Assembly (NCBI GenBank): GCA_023415715.1 | Contig: JAEZJP010000020.1 | Span: forward strand, 1-64,000 | Source: Bacillota bacterium | Lineage (GTDB): Bacteria > Bacillota > Clostridia > Christensenellales > Aristaeellaceae | DNA: 64,000 nt | Direction of reading: 5' to 3' | In this document: one piece after another, positions 35,004 through 44,548 of the stretch | How positions within the stretch are numbered: position 1 is the stretch's first letter | Layout: each line of letters opens with the position of its first letter | The notes under the pieces: generated by a model | Database searches by the model: none | Told to the model about the DNA's origin: nothing | Seen by the model: the letters and a program-made list of their open reading frames with translations, nothing else | Position numbers and translations under genes: made by a program

Positions 35004-36059
35004 TTATTTCAGAGTCCGTCTTCCTAGTTTAACGCCACAGGATTCCCTTATCACCAGCGTTGCATCGCGCATGAGGTGGAAGGGAGCCATAGGTGTTTCC
35101 ACCGCGGTCAGAAGCTCGGTGATGGCGCTGCGTGCATGCTCCTCGGGGTGAAGGTCGATGGTAGTCAGCGGCGGGCTTAAGTAGGGAGCAAAGAAGGAGT
35201 TGTCGCAGCCGATGACGGCCATGTCCTGAGGAACGGAAAGGCCCATCAGTGCAAGCTGCTTCATGGCGCCCAAAGCCACCAGGTCATTGAAGGCGATGAT
35301 GGCGGTAGGCCATTTTTCCCTGGGAAGGCCGGTTAACAGCTTCAATAGCGCAATTTCCCCAGCTTCCGCGGTATAGCCGCCTTCATGGTGGTAGGCGGTG
35401 TCGTCCTTGAGGTTCAATTCCGCCAGCGCATCCAGAAAGCCGCGGCCCCTGGCGCCGGATAAGCGCACCATGGAAGAACCGCCGATGAAGGCGATACGGT
35501 CGTGGCCAAGCATATGCAGGTGCTGCACCGCCTGATGGATGGCGGTGGCCAGGTCGTTGTACAGGCAGATGCATTCCAGCCCCTCAATGGGCGGGCAGAT
35601 GGCCACTACCGGCATGTACTTGTGAAGCTCGGATATGGCGGCGGGCAGGTCCTCGTGCTGTGATTCCACAATGCCGCCCATGAAAAACGCCCCGTCCAGC
35701 CGCCGGCGGATAAGCTGCTCCACTACCTCCCGCTCTACATAGGGGCGGCTGGGAGGAAGCTGGTGCAGCCATACGGAATAGCCCCGGCGGCGAGCTTCGT
35801 CGTCTGCGGCACAATACAGCCTGGCGTAATAGGGGTTGGTAACCTCCGGCAGTATGATGCCGATGATCCCTGTTCTCCCCTTCTCCAGCCCACGTGCCAC
35901 GGAGCTTGGGGCATATTTATGGCTGTTGATGACATCGTTGACTTTTTGAAGCGTCTTGGGGCTTACATTGGGATGCCCGGACATGACCCGGGATACGGTG
36001 GCGATGGATACGCCGGCTTCCCGGGCAATGTCGTATATGGTGACCTGCTTGTTTGTCAT
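35004..36059 (-). CDS. LacI-family transcriptional regulator
   Basis: A 351-residue regulator. The helix-turn-helix is VTIYDIAREAGVSIATVSRVMSGHPNVSPKT (family standard), followed by the hinge YAPSSVARGLEKGRTG and a sugar-binding core. It diverges from the heparinase/GH88 locus and is its likely local regulator. Its own promoter (TTGCCT, 17 bases, TATAAT) lies at 36105-36133, and a dyad at 36140-36168 sits between the two promoters. Confidence 0.92.
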   Translation of the reverse strand: MTNKQVTIYDIAREAGVSIATVSRVMSGHPNVSPKTLQKVNDVINSHKYAPSSVARGLEKGRTGIIGIILPEVTNPYYARLYCAADDEARRRGYSVWLHQLPPSRPYVEREVVEQLIRRRLDGAFFMGGIVESQHEDLPAAISELHKYMPVVAICPPIEGLECICLYNDLATAIHQAVQHLHMLGHDRIAFIGGSSMVRLSGARGRGFLDALAELNLKDDTAYHHEGGYTAEAGEIALLKLLTGLPREKWPTAIIAFNDLVALGAMKQLALMGLSVPQDMAVIGCDNSFFAPYLSPPLTTIDLHPEEHARSAITELLTAVETPMAPFHLMRDATLVIRESCGVKLGRRTLK

Positions 36060-36104
36060 AGGGCATTCCTTTCCATTTCAGCCGTAGCCGGGCTGGCTGC
36101 ATCC

Positions 36105-36133
36105 ATTATACATGGAATCGATGGGGAAGGCAA
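36105..36133 (-). promoter_or_regulatory. sigma-A promoter of the LacI-family gene
   Basis: On the minus strand TTGCCT (36133-36128) and TATAAT (36110-36105) are 17 bases apart, about 46 bases before the start codon. Confidence 0.75.
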
Positions 36134-36139
36134 CAGAAT

Positions 36140-36168
36140 AATGAAAGCGATTACAATTTGCTTTCATT
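36140..36168. promoter_or_regulatory. LacI/CcpA-type operator in the divergent gap
   Basis: The arms AATGAAAGC and GCTTTCATT are 9 bp and perfect, with an 11-base centre. Positions 36141-36156 match the Gram-positive CcpA cre consensus (WTGNAARCGNWWWCAW) at every position. CcpA is itself a LacI-family protein, so either carbon catabolite control or the local regulator could use it. The remainder of the 348-bp gap holds only the two promoters and the leader. Confidence 0.65.
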
Positions 36169-36227
36169 GAAATCTGCATTCGTGAGCAGCGAAAACCAGG
36201 AATATATAGCAATATTGGATTTGGTTG

Positions 36228-36256
36228 TTGACATTCTATGGTGCGAATTATATAAT
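36228..36256 (+). promoter_or_regulatory. consensus sigma-A promoter of the heparinase/GH88 locus
   Basis: TTGACA at 36228-36233 and TATAAT at 36251-36256 are both full consensus, 17 bases apart. The leader to the binding-protein start is about 145 bases. Confidence 0.88.
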
Positions 36257-36407
36257 GATCCCACAAGGAAAGGGATTGAAAGCCAAACGGGCATGAAAAC
36301 TGGTGAAAGAATTTACAAAATGATTCTGCTTGTTTCATCATTTTTCTTACATTCTCCCGAAGGCTGAAGTCAAACCCGAGAATATCCACGAAAAAGGAGG
36401 ACATTTC

Positions 36408-37676
36408 ATGAAAAAAGTTACTGCCCTGCTGCTTGCCATCCTGATGGTGGCGACATTGATGCCCGCCATGGCCTTTGCCCAGGGGAAGACGGTGCTCACC
36501 GTAAAGACATGGGACGTCAACGCCGGTTCCGCCGCCTATCTGCAAGCCACCGAGGCTGCCTTTGAGGCTGCCTTCCCGGATGTGGACCTGCAGTATGTGG
36601 ACACGGCTTCCCAGGAATATGCCACACTGGTCGCCACGGCCTTGGCTGCCGGCGATACCACCGATGTGTATGATGTCAAGGAAGTGCGCGACCTTCAAAA
36701 TTGGATTGCCCAAGGCTATGTGGAAAGCCTGGAAAGCTACATTGCCGCCGGCAGTTATGACCTCAAGCCCTTTGTGGGCATGGAGAAGTACTACCGCGGC
36801 CCCGACGCCGCCCTGTACGCACTGCCCTACCGGTCTGACTTCTGGGTACTGTTCTACAACAAGACGCTGTTTGACAAGGCCGGCATTGCCTATCCCACTT
36901 CCGACATGACCTGGGATCAGTACGCTGAACTGGCCAAGAAAATGACCTCCGGCGAGGGTGTAGACAAGACCTATGGCACCCATTACCATACCTGGCTGTC
37001 CGCTGTGGCCAACTGGGCCGTGTGCGACGGCGTGAACACATTGGCCGACGGCGAATACAGCGATCTGAAGTACTTCTACGATCTGACCCTGGGCCTTACA
37101 GATGCGGGCGCCTGCATGGATTACAGCGAGCTGCGGGCTTCCGGCCTGCATTACCGCAACGCCTTCGAACAGGGCAATATCGCCATGCTGCCCATGGGCT
37201 ACTGGCTGGCCGGCTCCCTGATCGCGGACAAGAACGCCGGAAACTTCACCTTTGACTGGGGCATCACCGCTGTTCCCCACTTGGAAGGCGTCGCTGCCGG
37301 TTCCTCCTTCGGTTCCGTCACCGGTGCCGCCATCAACAAATCTTCCGCCAACAAGGACCTGGCCTGGAAGTTCATCTCCTGGCGCGCATCCGAGGAAGGC
37401 GCCAAGGCCATCGCCGCCCTGGGCACCCGTCCCGCTTATGTGTCAGCGGATATAGCCGCCACCCTGGCCTCCGTTCCCGGATTCCCCCAGGATGAAGTAA
37501 GCAAGGCTGCTTTGGTTCCCGCAGCTGTGAGCATCGAGTGGCCTGTGGTCGACAAGGTCAGCGAGATCCAGACCATCGTCAACGAAGAGCATACCAACAT
37601 CATGACCCGAACCGTTACCGTGGATGAGGGCATCGCCAACATGAACACCCGCGTGGCGGAACTGCTGGGCAAATAA
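36408..37676 (+). CDS. extracellular sugar-binding protein (CUT1 SBP)
   Basis: A 422-residue family-1 solute-binding protein with a signal peptide (residues 1-24, cleavage near AMAFA-Q). The mature protein begins KTVLTVKTWDVNAGSAAYLQATE and has the DTTDVYDVKEVRDLQNW segment where relatives have the conserved pro-Asp-hinge motif. A near-perfect ribosome site (AAAGGAGGAC) precedes the ATG at 36408; 26 upstream codons are ignored. It is first in the heparinase/GH88 locus, so the ligand is probably an unsaturated uronic-acid oligosaccharide. Confidence 0.93.
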   Translation: MKKVTALLLAILMVATLMPAMAFAQGKTVLTVKTWDVNAGSAAYLQATEAAFEAAFPDVDLQYVDTASQEYATLVATALAAGDTTDVYDVKEVRDLQNWIAQGYVESLESYIAAGSYDLKPFVGMEKYYRGPDAALYALPYRSDFWVLFYNKTLFDKAGIAYPTSDMTWDQYAELAKKMTSGEGVDKTYGTHYHTWLSAVANWAVCDGVNTLADGEYSDLKYFYDLTLGLTDAGACMDYSELRASGLHYRNAFEQGNIAMLPMGYWLAGSLIADKNAGNFTFDWGITAVPHLEGVAAGSSFGSVTGAAINKSSANKDLAWKFISWRASEEGAKAIAALGTRPAYVSADIAATLASVPGFPQDEVSKAALVPAAVSIEWPVVDKVSEIQTIVNEEHTNIMTRTVTVDEGIANMNTRVAELLGK

Positions 37677-37690
37677 GCTGTACGTTCTTT

Positions 37691-37726
37691 AAAGGGGGAG
37701 GGGAGATCATCTTCCCTTCCCCTTTT
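37691..37726 (+). other. long hairpin between binding-protein and permease genes
   Basis: AAAGGGGGAGGGGAGAT pairs with ATCTTCCCTTCCCCTTT over about 17 positions (two G-U pairs) with almost no loop, ending in TTTT. It starts 15 bases after the binding-protein stop. It could terminate part of the transcripts and stabilise the upstream message. Confidence 0.7.
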
Positions 37727-37753
37727 ATGAAACTACCAATAGGGGGGTCCTAC

Positions 37754-38695
37754 ATGGTGCAAAATGCCGCCCCGGCCCATATCATAAAGCGCAAGCTATC
37801 AAGGCAGGAAAGAAAAAACATATTCATTGCCTATTCTTTTCTCGCGCCCAACTTCCTGGGCTTTTTGATTTTTACCTTGGTGCCGGTTCTGTTTTCCATC
37901 GTGCTGGCGTTCATGAACTGGAACGGCGGCCCCATTGATAAGATCACATGGGCGGGGTTTGATAACTTTATAACGATATTCAAAAATTTCAACTTTACGA
38001 AATCGGACCTGGGCATAGCGCTTAGGAATACTGTGGTATATACCATTGTTACCGTGCCGCTGACCATTGCCTGTTCCCTGGCATTGGCCATGGTGCTGAA
38101 CCGGGCGGCGAAAACCGCAAAGCTGTTGCGGGTGATATTCTTCTTTCCCTATGTTGCTTCCATCGTAGCCATCTGCACATGCTGGAATTATCTGTTGATG
38201 AAATTCGGCCCCATCAACCAGTTCCTTTCGGTGTTTGGCATAAGCATCGGCAAATCCTGGACGCAAAGCAAGGACCACGCCATTCTGGCTATCATTATCG
38301 TCAGCGTCTGGCGCAGCGCCGGGTACTATATGGTGATGTATCTGGCCGGGCTGCAAGGCGTGCCAAGAGAGCTTTATGAGGCAGCCACAGTGGACGGCGC
38401 TACCGGCTGGCAGAGGTTTTGGAAGGTCACTTTCCCCATGCTCACACCCACCACCTTCTTTGTCTCCATCATGATGGTCATCAGCTGCTTTAAGATCTAC
38501 GATATCGTAGCTATCATGACCGAAGGCGGTCCGGGCCGATCCACGCTGATGCTGGTCTATCACATTTATACTTTGAGCTTCACCCAGATCAAGTACGGCG
38601 TCGCCAGTGCCGTGGCCATGGTGCTGTTTGCCATTGTGCTGTGCGTAACGATTATCCAGTTCAGAGCGGAAAAAAAGTGGGTTAATTACATGTAA
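37754..38695 (+). CDS. CUT1 sugar ABC transporter permease, MalF/UgpA type
   Basis: A 313-residue permease with six helices and the EAA loop ELYEAATVDGATGWQRFWK. The start at 37754 follows AGGGGGGTCC; an ATG at 37727 falls in the terminator-like hairpin tail and has no ribosome site. It pairs with the next gene 15 bp downstream. Confidence 0.92.
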   Translation: MVQNAAPAHIIKRKLSRQERKNIFIAYSFLAPNFLGFLIFTLVPVLFSIVLAFMNWNGGPIDKITWAGFDNFITIFKNFNFTKSDLGIALRNTVVYTIVTVPLTIACSLALAMVLNRAAKTAKLLRVIFFFPYVASIVAICTCWNYLLMKFGPINQFLSVFGISIGKSWTQSKDHAILAIIIVSVWRSAGYYMVMYLAGLQGVPRELYEAATVDGATGWQRFWKVTFPMLTPTTFFVSIMMVISCFKIYDIVAIMTEGGPGRSTLMLVYHIYTLSFTQIKYGVASAVAMVLFAIVLCVTIIQFRAEKKWVNYM

Positions 38696-38710
38696 GGAGG
38701 GAGAATTTAT

Positions 38711-39574
38711 ATGTCAGCTATTACAGCAAAATCTGGCCGCAGGCAAACCTCCGCTTTGCATGTATTGGGGAGAACCGTACTGTATATTGTGCTGGCCCTT
38801 TTGGCTTGCCTGGCGCTCCTTCCCTTCGTGTGGATGGTTTCCTCCTCCCTGAAGCTGGACAAGGATGTGTTCCGCTATCCCATCGAATGGATCCCCTCCG
38901 TGCGCCACTGGGAAAACTATGTGCTCATCTGGCAAAGGGTGCCGCTGACTACCTATTTCAAAAATACGGCTTTTGTGGCCGTTTCAGTCACTTTGATGCA
39001 GATACTCACATCCTCCTTTGCTGCTTACGCCTTTGCCAAGCTGCGCTTTCCTGGGCGGGACGCATTGTTCCTTTGTTATATCGGCACAATCGCCGTGCCA
39101 TGGCAGGTGTACATGCTGCCGCAGTTTATCATGATGCGGGGCATGGGCCTATACGATACGCCTTGGGCGCTTATTATACTTCAGTCCTTTTCCGCTTTCG
39201 GCGTGTTCCTGATGCGCCAGTTCTATCTTGGCATCCCCAACGAACTGAACGAGGCGGCGCGCATCGACGGTCTCAGTGAGTACGGCATTTGGGCGCGCAT
39301 TATTCTGCCTCTGGCCACGCCCGCCATCGCAACGCTTACCATATTCACTTTTGTGAATACCTGGAATGATTTCATGGGTCCGCTGATTTACCTGGCCACG
39401 GATGCGAACAAGACCATACAGGTGGGCTTGCGCCGCTTCATACAGCAATACACCAGCGATTATCATTTGATCATGGCGGCTTCGCTGTGCTCATTGGTGC
39501 CCGTTACGATCGTTTTCTTGTTCCTGCAGCGGTATTTTATTGAAGGAATTTCTACCACCGGATTGAAAGGATAA
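38711..39574 (+). CDS. CUT1 sugar ABC transporter permease, MalG type
   Basis: A 287-residue permease with six helices and the EAA loop ELNEAARIDGLSEYGIW. It ends EGISTTGLKG. AAGGAGGGAG precedes the ATG. It completes the third CUT1 importer, which again lacks its own ATPase gene. Confidence 0.94.
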   Translation: MSAITAKSGRRQTSALHVLGRTVLYIVLALLACLALLPFVWMVSSSLKLDKDVFRYPIEWIPSVRHWENYVLIWQRVPLTTYFKNTAFVAVSVTLMQILTSSFAAYAFAKLRFPGRDALFLCYIGTIAVPWQVYMLPQFIMMRGMGLYDTPWALIILQSFSAFGVFLMRQFYLGIPNELNEAARIDGLSEYGIWARIILPLATPAIATLTIFTFVNTWNDFMGPLIYLATDANKTIQVGLRRFIQQYTSDYHLIMAASLCSLVPVTIVFLFLQRYFIEGISTTGLKG

Positions 39575-39634
39575 AGAAGCTGAAGGTGTTTTCATGATTC
39601 AAATGCCGTCTGACCGGCAGACAGAAGGAACGAT

Positions 39635-41464
39635 ATGTTTACAGAATACCTGGAGAAAAATGACCTTCGTGCTTCCTTTGTGCCCAAAGACAAGCGCCTG
39701 CCCATGCCAAAGGCTGCGGACCGGGCTGCGTGGGAAAGTATTCCCCAAAGTATGCGGGAAGAGATTTTATCCGCTGCCAGGGCGCAGCAGGGAACGGACT
39801 ATCCGCCCCTTCCCGCCACCCGGTTTCTTGCTTTTGTGAGAACGGGGGACAGGTCGGTGTATGAAGCACCCTGTTTCACCCGCCGCCGGATGCTGTTAAA
39901 TGCCATGCTGGCCGAATGCATTGAGTTTAGCGGTGCATACATGGACCAGGTGGTGGATGGGGTGTGGTGTATCTGTGAGGAAAGCTTCTGGGGGATAAGC
40001 GCCCACAACGGCTCCTCCCATCCCGGCATGCGTCCGGCTTCTGAGCGGCCTCTGCCTGACATTGAAAACCCATATATCGACCTGTTTGCGGCCCAGACAT
40101 CCGCGCTGCTGCTATGGACTTGCTACCTTCTGAAGGATAAGCTGGATGCGGTCAGCCCACTGATCGTACGGCGTGTGTATTTGGAGGCTGAACGGCGGAT
40201 TGTGAAGCCCTTCTTTCACCATGATGATTTCTGGTGGATGGGCATGATCAGGAGCGATGTGAACAACTGGACGCCGTGGATATTATCCAACGTGATCGCA
40301 ACAATGCTGTTGATGGAGCCGGATGACGGCCGCTTAAGCGATGGCATCAAGCGGGCCATGCGCATGCTGGACAGTTATCTTGCCGTTATGCCCAAGGATG
40401 GCGGATGCGATGAAGGTGTCAGTTATTGGAACATGGCCGGCGGTTCGCTGCTGGATTGTTTGGAGCATATTGAACATTTGACAGGCGGATGTGTATCCTT
40501 TTATGATGAGCCGCTCATCAAAGCCATCGGCGCGTTTCCGTTAAAAGCCCACATTGCCGGACCGTATTTCTGGAATTTCGCCGATTGTGATGCTAGACCA
40601 ATGCTGGATGGGGAACGGATATACCGCTACGGTGTGAAAACAGGACAAGCAGGGCTTAAAGCTCTGGGCACAGAAATCGCCGCCCTGGCGGAAGGGATTT
40701 TGCCCAAAGATACGCCGGAAACTTACCGTGTGCTGTGCAAACTGTTTTTCATGGTTCCCAAACCGCAAGGTGAAAACCGCGGCGCGGGTACGGTGATCCT
40801 GTCAGATTTGCAGGTGTGGGCATCTAAAAAAGACGGCTTGTATGCAGCTGTGAAGGGCGGCCACAACGGAGAGAACCACAACCATAATGATGTAGGCAGC
40901 TTTCTGTTATACGTGGAGGACGGACCGGAGATCGTGGATGCAGGCAATATGGTGTATACCGCCAAGACCTTCGGCCCTGAGCGGTATACCCTCCTAAACA
41001 CACGAAGCATGAATCACAATGTTCCCATAGTTGCGGGCTTTGAGCAGCAGCCAGGCTGTGCATTCACGGCCCATGATGTTAAGATGGAGGAAAGCGGGAT
41101 CTCTCTGGACATGGCGGCGGCCTATCCCAAGGAAGCAAACATATTGTCCCTTGTAAGAATGGCTGGGTATCGGGATAATGCTTTCGTGCTTACCGATATG
41201 GTAAGGCTTCAAATCGCTGCACCTGTCACATGGGTGTTTATGCTCCGCCACCGTCCGGAGATTGCGGCCGGCATGCTGCAAACGGAAAAGATGATCATGC
41301 GCTTTGATGAGCCACTGAAAGCTTCGGTGGAAGAAATCCCCGTTACCGACCGGCGTATGGCGCGGAACTTCCCCGGCAGTCTGTGGCGCTTAACGCTGTC
41401 TTCGCCTGATTTTAAAGAGCAATGCCGCACCTTTGAAATATCCAGGAGGGCTATGGAATGTTAA
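39635..41464 (+). CDS. heparinase II/III-family polysaccharide lyase or related enzyme
   Basis: A 609-residue protein. It has an alpha-toroid first half (residues about 60-380; tryptophan- and aspartate-rich, with DDFWWMGMIRSDVNNWTPW) and a beta-sandwich second half with the heparinase II/III hallmark NHNHNDVGSFLLYVEDGPEIVDAG near residues 412-435. There is no signal peptide, so it acts in the cytoplasm on imported oligosaccharides. Members include heparin, chondroitin and alginate lyases; the substrate is not defined by the sequence. AAGGAACG precedes the ATG. The 3' end overlaps the DUF2264 gene by seven bases. Confidence 0.85.
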   Translation: MFTEYLEKNDLRASFVPKDKRLPMPKAADRAAWESIPQSMREEILSAARAQQGTDYPPLPATRFLAFVRTGDRSVYEAPCFTRRRMLLNAMLAECIEFSGAYMDQVVDGVWCICEESFWGISAHNGSSHPGMRPASERPLPDIENPYIDLFAAQTSALLLWTCYLLKDKLDAVSPLIVRRVYLEAERRIVKPFFHHDDFWWMGMIRSDVNNWTPWILSNVIATMLLMEPDDGRLSDGIKRAMRMLDSYLAVMPKDGGCDEGVSYWNMAGGSLLDCLEHIEHLTGGCVSFYDEPLIKAIGAFPLKAHIAGPYFWNFADCDARPMLDGERIYRYGVKTGQAGLKALGTEIAALAEGILPKDTPETYRVLCKLFFMVPKPQGENRGAGTVILSDLQVWASKKDGLYAAVKGGHNGENHNHNDVGSFLLYVEDGPEIVDAGNMVYTAKTFGPERYTLLNTRSMNHNVPIVAGFEQQPGCAFTAHDVKMEESGISLDMAAAYPKEANILSLVRMAGYRDNAFVLTDMVRLQIAAPVTWVFMLRHRPEIAAGMLQTEKMIMRFDEPLKASVEEIPVTDRRMARNFPGSLWRLTLSSPDFKEQCRTFEISRRAMEC

Positions 41465-43254
41465 ATCCCGTACAAAACAATCCGCTTAAGACAAGGGCGG
41501 ATTTTGAAGAGGCCGCCCTGCAATTATTGACACCGCTTGTTAAAAAGCTGTCTCCCGGCTGTGCCCGTCTCCATCTGGGGGACACGGGCGCGGTATATCC
41601 CGATTCCATAGCAGTAATGGAAGCATGGTCCCGTCCCTTGTGGGCTTTAACGCCCCTGATGATGGGTAAATCGGCAGCAGTCCGGCCTTTGTGGGACAAG
41701 TGGATGGAGGGACTAAAAAACGGCACGGATCCCAATCACCCCGAGTATTGGGGCGATATCGGTCCCTTTGACCAGCGTATGGTGGAGATGGCCGTCATGG
41801 GCATGGCTTTGATCTTTATACCGGAAGCATTTTACTTTGTTCATGACCACAAGACGCAGGGGAACATCCACCGCTTTATGAACCAGATCAACCTGTACGA
41901 CATGCCCAAGAACAACTGGCGTTTCTTCCGGGTGCTGGTCAATGTGGGTTTCCTGCAAAATAACTTGCCCTATGACGCCAAGATGCTGGCCAATGATCTG
42001 GACATGATAGAGGAGCATTACGAGGGTGACGGCTGGTATTACGATTACATGGACCAGCGGGACTACTATACCCCTTGGGGCTTCCATTACTACGGCCTGT
42101 TGTACGCAAGAGCTATGGAAAAGCTGGACCCCGGCCGCTGCAAAACGTACCGGGAACGGGCATGGCTGATGGCAAGGCGCTTTGAAAATTGGTTCTCAGT
42201 TGACGGAGAAGCGCTGCCCTACGGCCGCAGCCTCAGCTACCGTTTTGCCCAAAGCGCCTTCTTTGGCGCGCTGCCTCTGGGCGACAGCGAAAACGTAAGG
42301 GAGGACTGGGGCGTTTACAAAGGATTGCTGCTCAAGAACATGCGCAAATGGTTCTCACGGCCTATCTTTACACAGGATGGGGTGCTGACCATTGGCTATG
42401 GGTACCCCAATCTCATCATGGCCGAAGGCTATAATGCGCCGGGTTCGCCCTATTGGGCCATGAAGGCTTTCGCTCCATTGGCATTGGCTGGTGATCATCC
42501 CTTCTGGACAAGCATGGAGAAGGAGCATACTCCGCCTGCTCTTTTCATGGAAGAGCACGCCCGCATGCTGATCGTGCGGGATGAACACAGCAAACACGTG
42601 CAGGCCTTTCCCGCCGGCAACCGCGCTTTCGAGCATGCCCATTCGGAAGCCAAGTATGAAAAGTTTGCCTACTCCACGGCCTTTGCTTTCAGCGTGCCCA
42701 AAAGCGGCCTCATGCTGAACCGCGGCGCATACGACAGCATGCTGGCGATGAGCGAGGATGAAGCGTACTGGCATGTAAGGCATGGCTGCACGGAGTACAA
42801 AATCGGCGGTGACAAAGTGGAATCCGTTTGGCGCCCCTATCCGGATGTAAAGGTGGAATCAACGGTCATTCCCCTGAATGACTGGCATATCCGCATTCAC
42901 AAAATCACAACACCCCGCAGGCTGTATGCAGCGGAGGGAGGATATGCCGTCAGCCGGGACGATGGGCCGGGCCTTGCAAAGACCCAAACGGATGGCAAAA
43001 CAGCGCTGGCCGTATGCGGTAACCTGGTAAGCGGCATTGTAAACCTTCACGGTTATGAAGCATCACAAATCGTCGTGCCCGAACCAAACACCAACCTGTT
43101 GTATCCAAGAACGGTGCTGCCTACATTGCGTGCGGAGATACCGGCTGGCGAAACAGTGCTTGTATCTGCGGTTCTTGGCGCAGCGGAGGACGGTATGGCA
43201 AAATGGCAGAATATCCCCAAGGAGGCAGCGGTATATGCAAAGTTGGCTGAATGA
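41458..43254 (+). CDS. DUF2264-family protein
   Basis: A 598-residue protein with the DUF2264 opening (AYP-type region DSIAVMEAWSRPLWALTPLMMG near residues 50-75) and an alpha-alpha-toroid-like body rich in tryptophan and tyrosine (DGWYYDYMDQRDYYTPWGFHYYGLLYA). The family occurs beside GH88, GH105 and lyases in glycan-use loci, and a glycan-active role is the usual inference. It lacks a signal peptide. It is coupled to the heparinase-like gene before it and overlaps the GH88 gene after it, so the three products are made together. Confidence 0.83.
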   Translation: MLNPVQNNPLKTRADFEEAALQLLTPLVKKLSPGCARLHLGDTGAVYPDSIAVMEAWSRPLWALTPLMMGKSAAVRPLWDKWMEGLKNGTDPNHPEYWGDIGPFDQRMVEMAVMGMALIFIPEAFYFVHDHKTQGNIHRFMNQINLYDMPKNNWRFFRVLVNVGFLQNNLPYDAKMLANDLDMIEEHYEGDGWYYDYMDQRDYYTPWGFHYYGLLYARAMEKLDPGRCKTYRERAWLMARRFENWFSVDGEALPYGRSLSYRFAQSAFFGALPLGDSENVREDWGVYKGLLLKNMRKWFSRPIFTQDGVLTIGYGYPNLIMAEGYNAPGSPYWAMKAFAPLALAGDHPFWTSMEKEHTPPALFMEEHARMLIVRDEHSKHVQAFPAGNRAFEHAHSEAKYEKFAYSTAFAFSVPKSGLMLNRGAYDSMLAMSEDEAYWHVRHGCTEYKIGGDKVESVWRPYPDVKVESTVIPLNDWHIRIHKITTPRRLYAAEGGYAVSRDDGPGLAKTQTDGKTALAVCGNLVSGIVNLHGYEASQIVVPEPNTNLLYPRTVLPTLRAEIPAGETVLVSAVLGAAEDGMAKWQNIPKEAAVYAKLAE

Positions 43255-44356
43255 AACTTTTTCAAAATTCAAAGATAAATATTTTTGGTCCATGGATGAT
43301 GCCGCAAAGGAGGGGATGATTCCTTACAAAAGCGAGGGCCGCACATGGATCCCTTCGCCCTTTGACGGCAACAGCTGGTGGACCGGCGGCTTCTGGCCGG
43401 CCATCATGTGGCAGCTTTACGCCGCCTCCGGGGAAGAGAAGTTTATGCTGGAGGCAAGGCGCGTGCAGGAATTGCTGGCGGCGGAGCTTGTGCGGCACGA
43501 CCTTTTATACCATGACATGGGCTTTATGTACCTTCTGTCCTTCGGTGCCGACTGGCGGCTGACAGGCAATGAGGAAGCGCTTCGCCAAACGCTGATTGCC
43601 GCCGACGTGCTTGCCGGGCGCTTTAATCCTGTTGGCTTTATCCGCGCCTGGAACGGCAGGGGAAAAGAAGGCTGGGCCATTGTGGACTGCCTGATGAACC
43701 TGAGCCTTTTGCACTTTGCCACAGAAAAAACGGGTGACCCGCGCTATGTAAACATCGCCAAGTGTCACGCGGATATGTCTACTCGCTATTTTCTTCGGGA
43801 AGACGGCTCCTGTAACCATATCATGATTTTCGATCCCGCCACAGGGGAAGCGCTGGATTCTCCCGGCGGCCAGGGCTATGAAAAGGGCTCCTCCTGGTCC
43901 CGCGGCCAAGCGTGGGCGCTGTACGGCTTTACCATCAGCTTTATGAATACCGGGGAAGCGCGCTACCTTGACGCCGCACGGAAAATCGCTGATTATTTTA
44001 TTGCCAATATCCGGGAGGATGGTCTGACCGACTGCGATTTCCGCCAGCCCAAGGGGGAAGAGCGGATCGACAATATTGCCGCCGCATGCGCATCCTGCGG
44101 GCTCATAGAGCTTGCCAAACATGTTACGACAGAGGAAGGCGAAAAGTATATGCATGCCGCATTGCGTATGCTTAACGCCCTGGATGAACTGTGCGCCGAC
44201 TGGTCACAAGACCGCTTCGGTATTTTGCAAAAATGCACCGCCAGCTATCATGATGACGGGGCCGGCCGCCACGTGAACATCGTTTATGGAGACTACTTCT
44301 TTTTAGAAGCAATATGTAAGCTGAGGGGCACCGATCCGATGCTATGGGAAAAATAG
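43235..44356 (+). CDS. unsaturated glucuronyl hydrolase, GH88
   Basis: A 373-residue GH88 enzyme. Asp94 (YHDMGFMYL) and Asp151 (IVDCLMNLSLLHFA) occupy the places of the two catalytic aspartates of Bacillus unsaturated glucuronyl hydrolase (88 and 149). GH88 enzymes hydrate and release the 4,5-unsaturated uronic acid left by polysaccharide lyases, which fits the lyase-like gene two genes upstream. The start at 43235 follows GGAGGCAGCGG and overlaps the previous gene by 20 bases. There is no signal peptide, so the reaction is cytoplasmic. Confidence 0.93.
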   Translation: MQSWLNETFSKFKDKYFWSMDDAAKEGMIPYKSEGRTWIPSPFDGNSWWTGGFWPAIMWQLYAASGEEKFMLEARRVQELLAAELVRHDLLYHDMGFMYLLSFGADWRLTGNEEALRQTLIAADVLAGRFNPVGFIRAWNGRGKEGWAIVDCLMNLSLLHFATEKTGDPRYVNIAKCHADMSTRYFLREDGSCNHIMIFDPATGEALDSPGGQGYEKGSSWSRGQAWALYGFTISFMNTGEARYLDAARKIADYFIANIREDGLTDCDFRQPKGEERIDNIAAACASCGLIELAKHVTTEEGEKYMHAALRMLNALDELCADWSQDRFGILQKCTASYHDDGAGRHVNIVYGDYFFLEAICKLRGTDPMLWEK

Positions 44357-44548
44357 GAGTTTGGTTGATGCGTGGCCTGGTGGACTGTCAGCTAAAGAAA
44401 ATGCTGAATGTGGGCATTGGTGAATCGTCAGCTTGGTGCGTTCTTGGTATCAAGCTTAAGCGGGGGAATGATAAGTGCCCCTCACAATACAGCATTCTTG
44501 TTGGTTTTTCTGCGGGGGCGTGACAGCTTGGTAAATCCATTCATCTTT

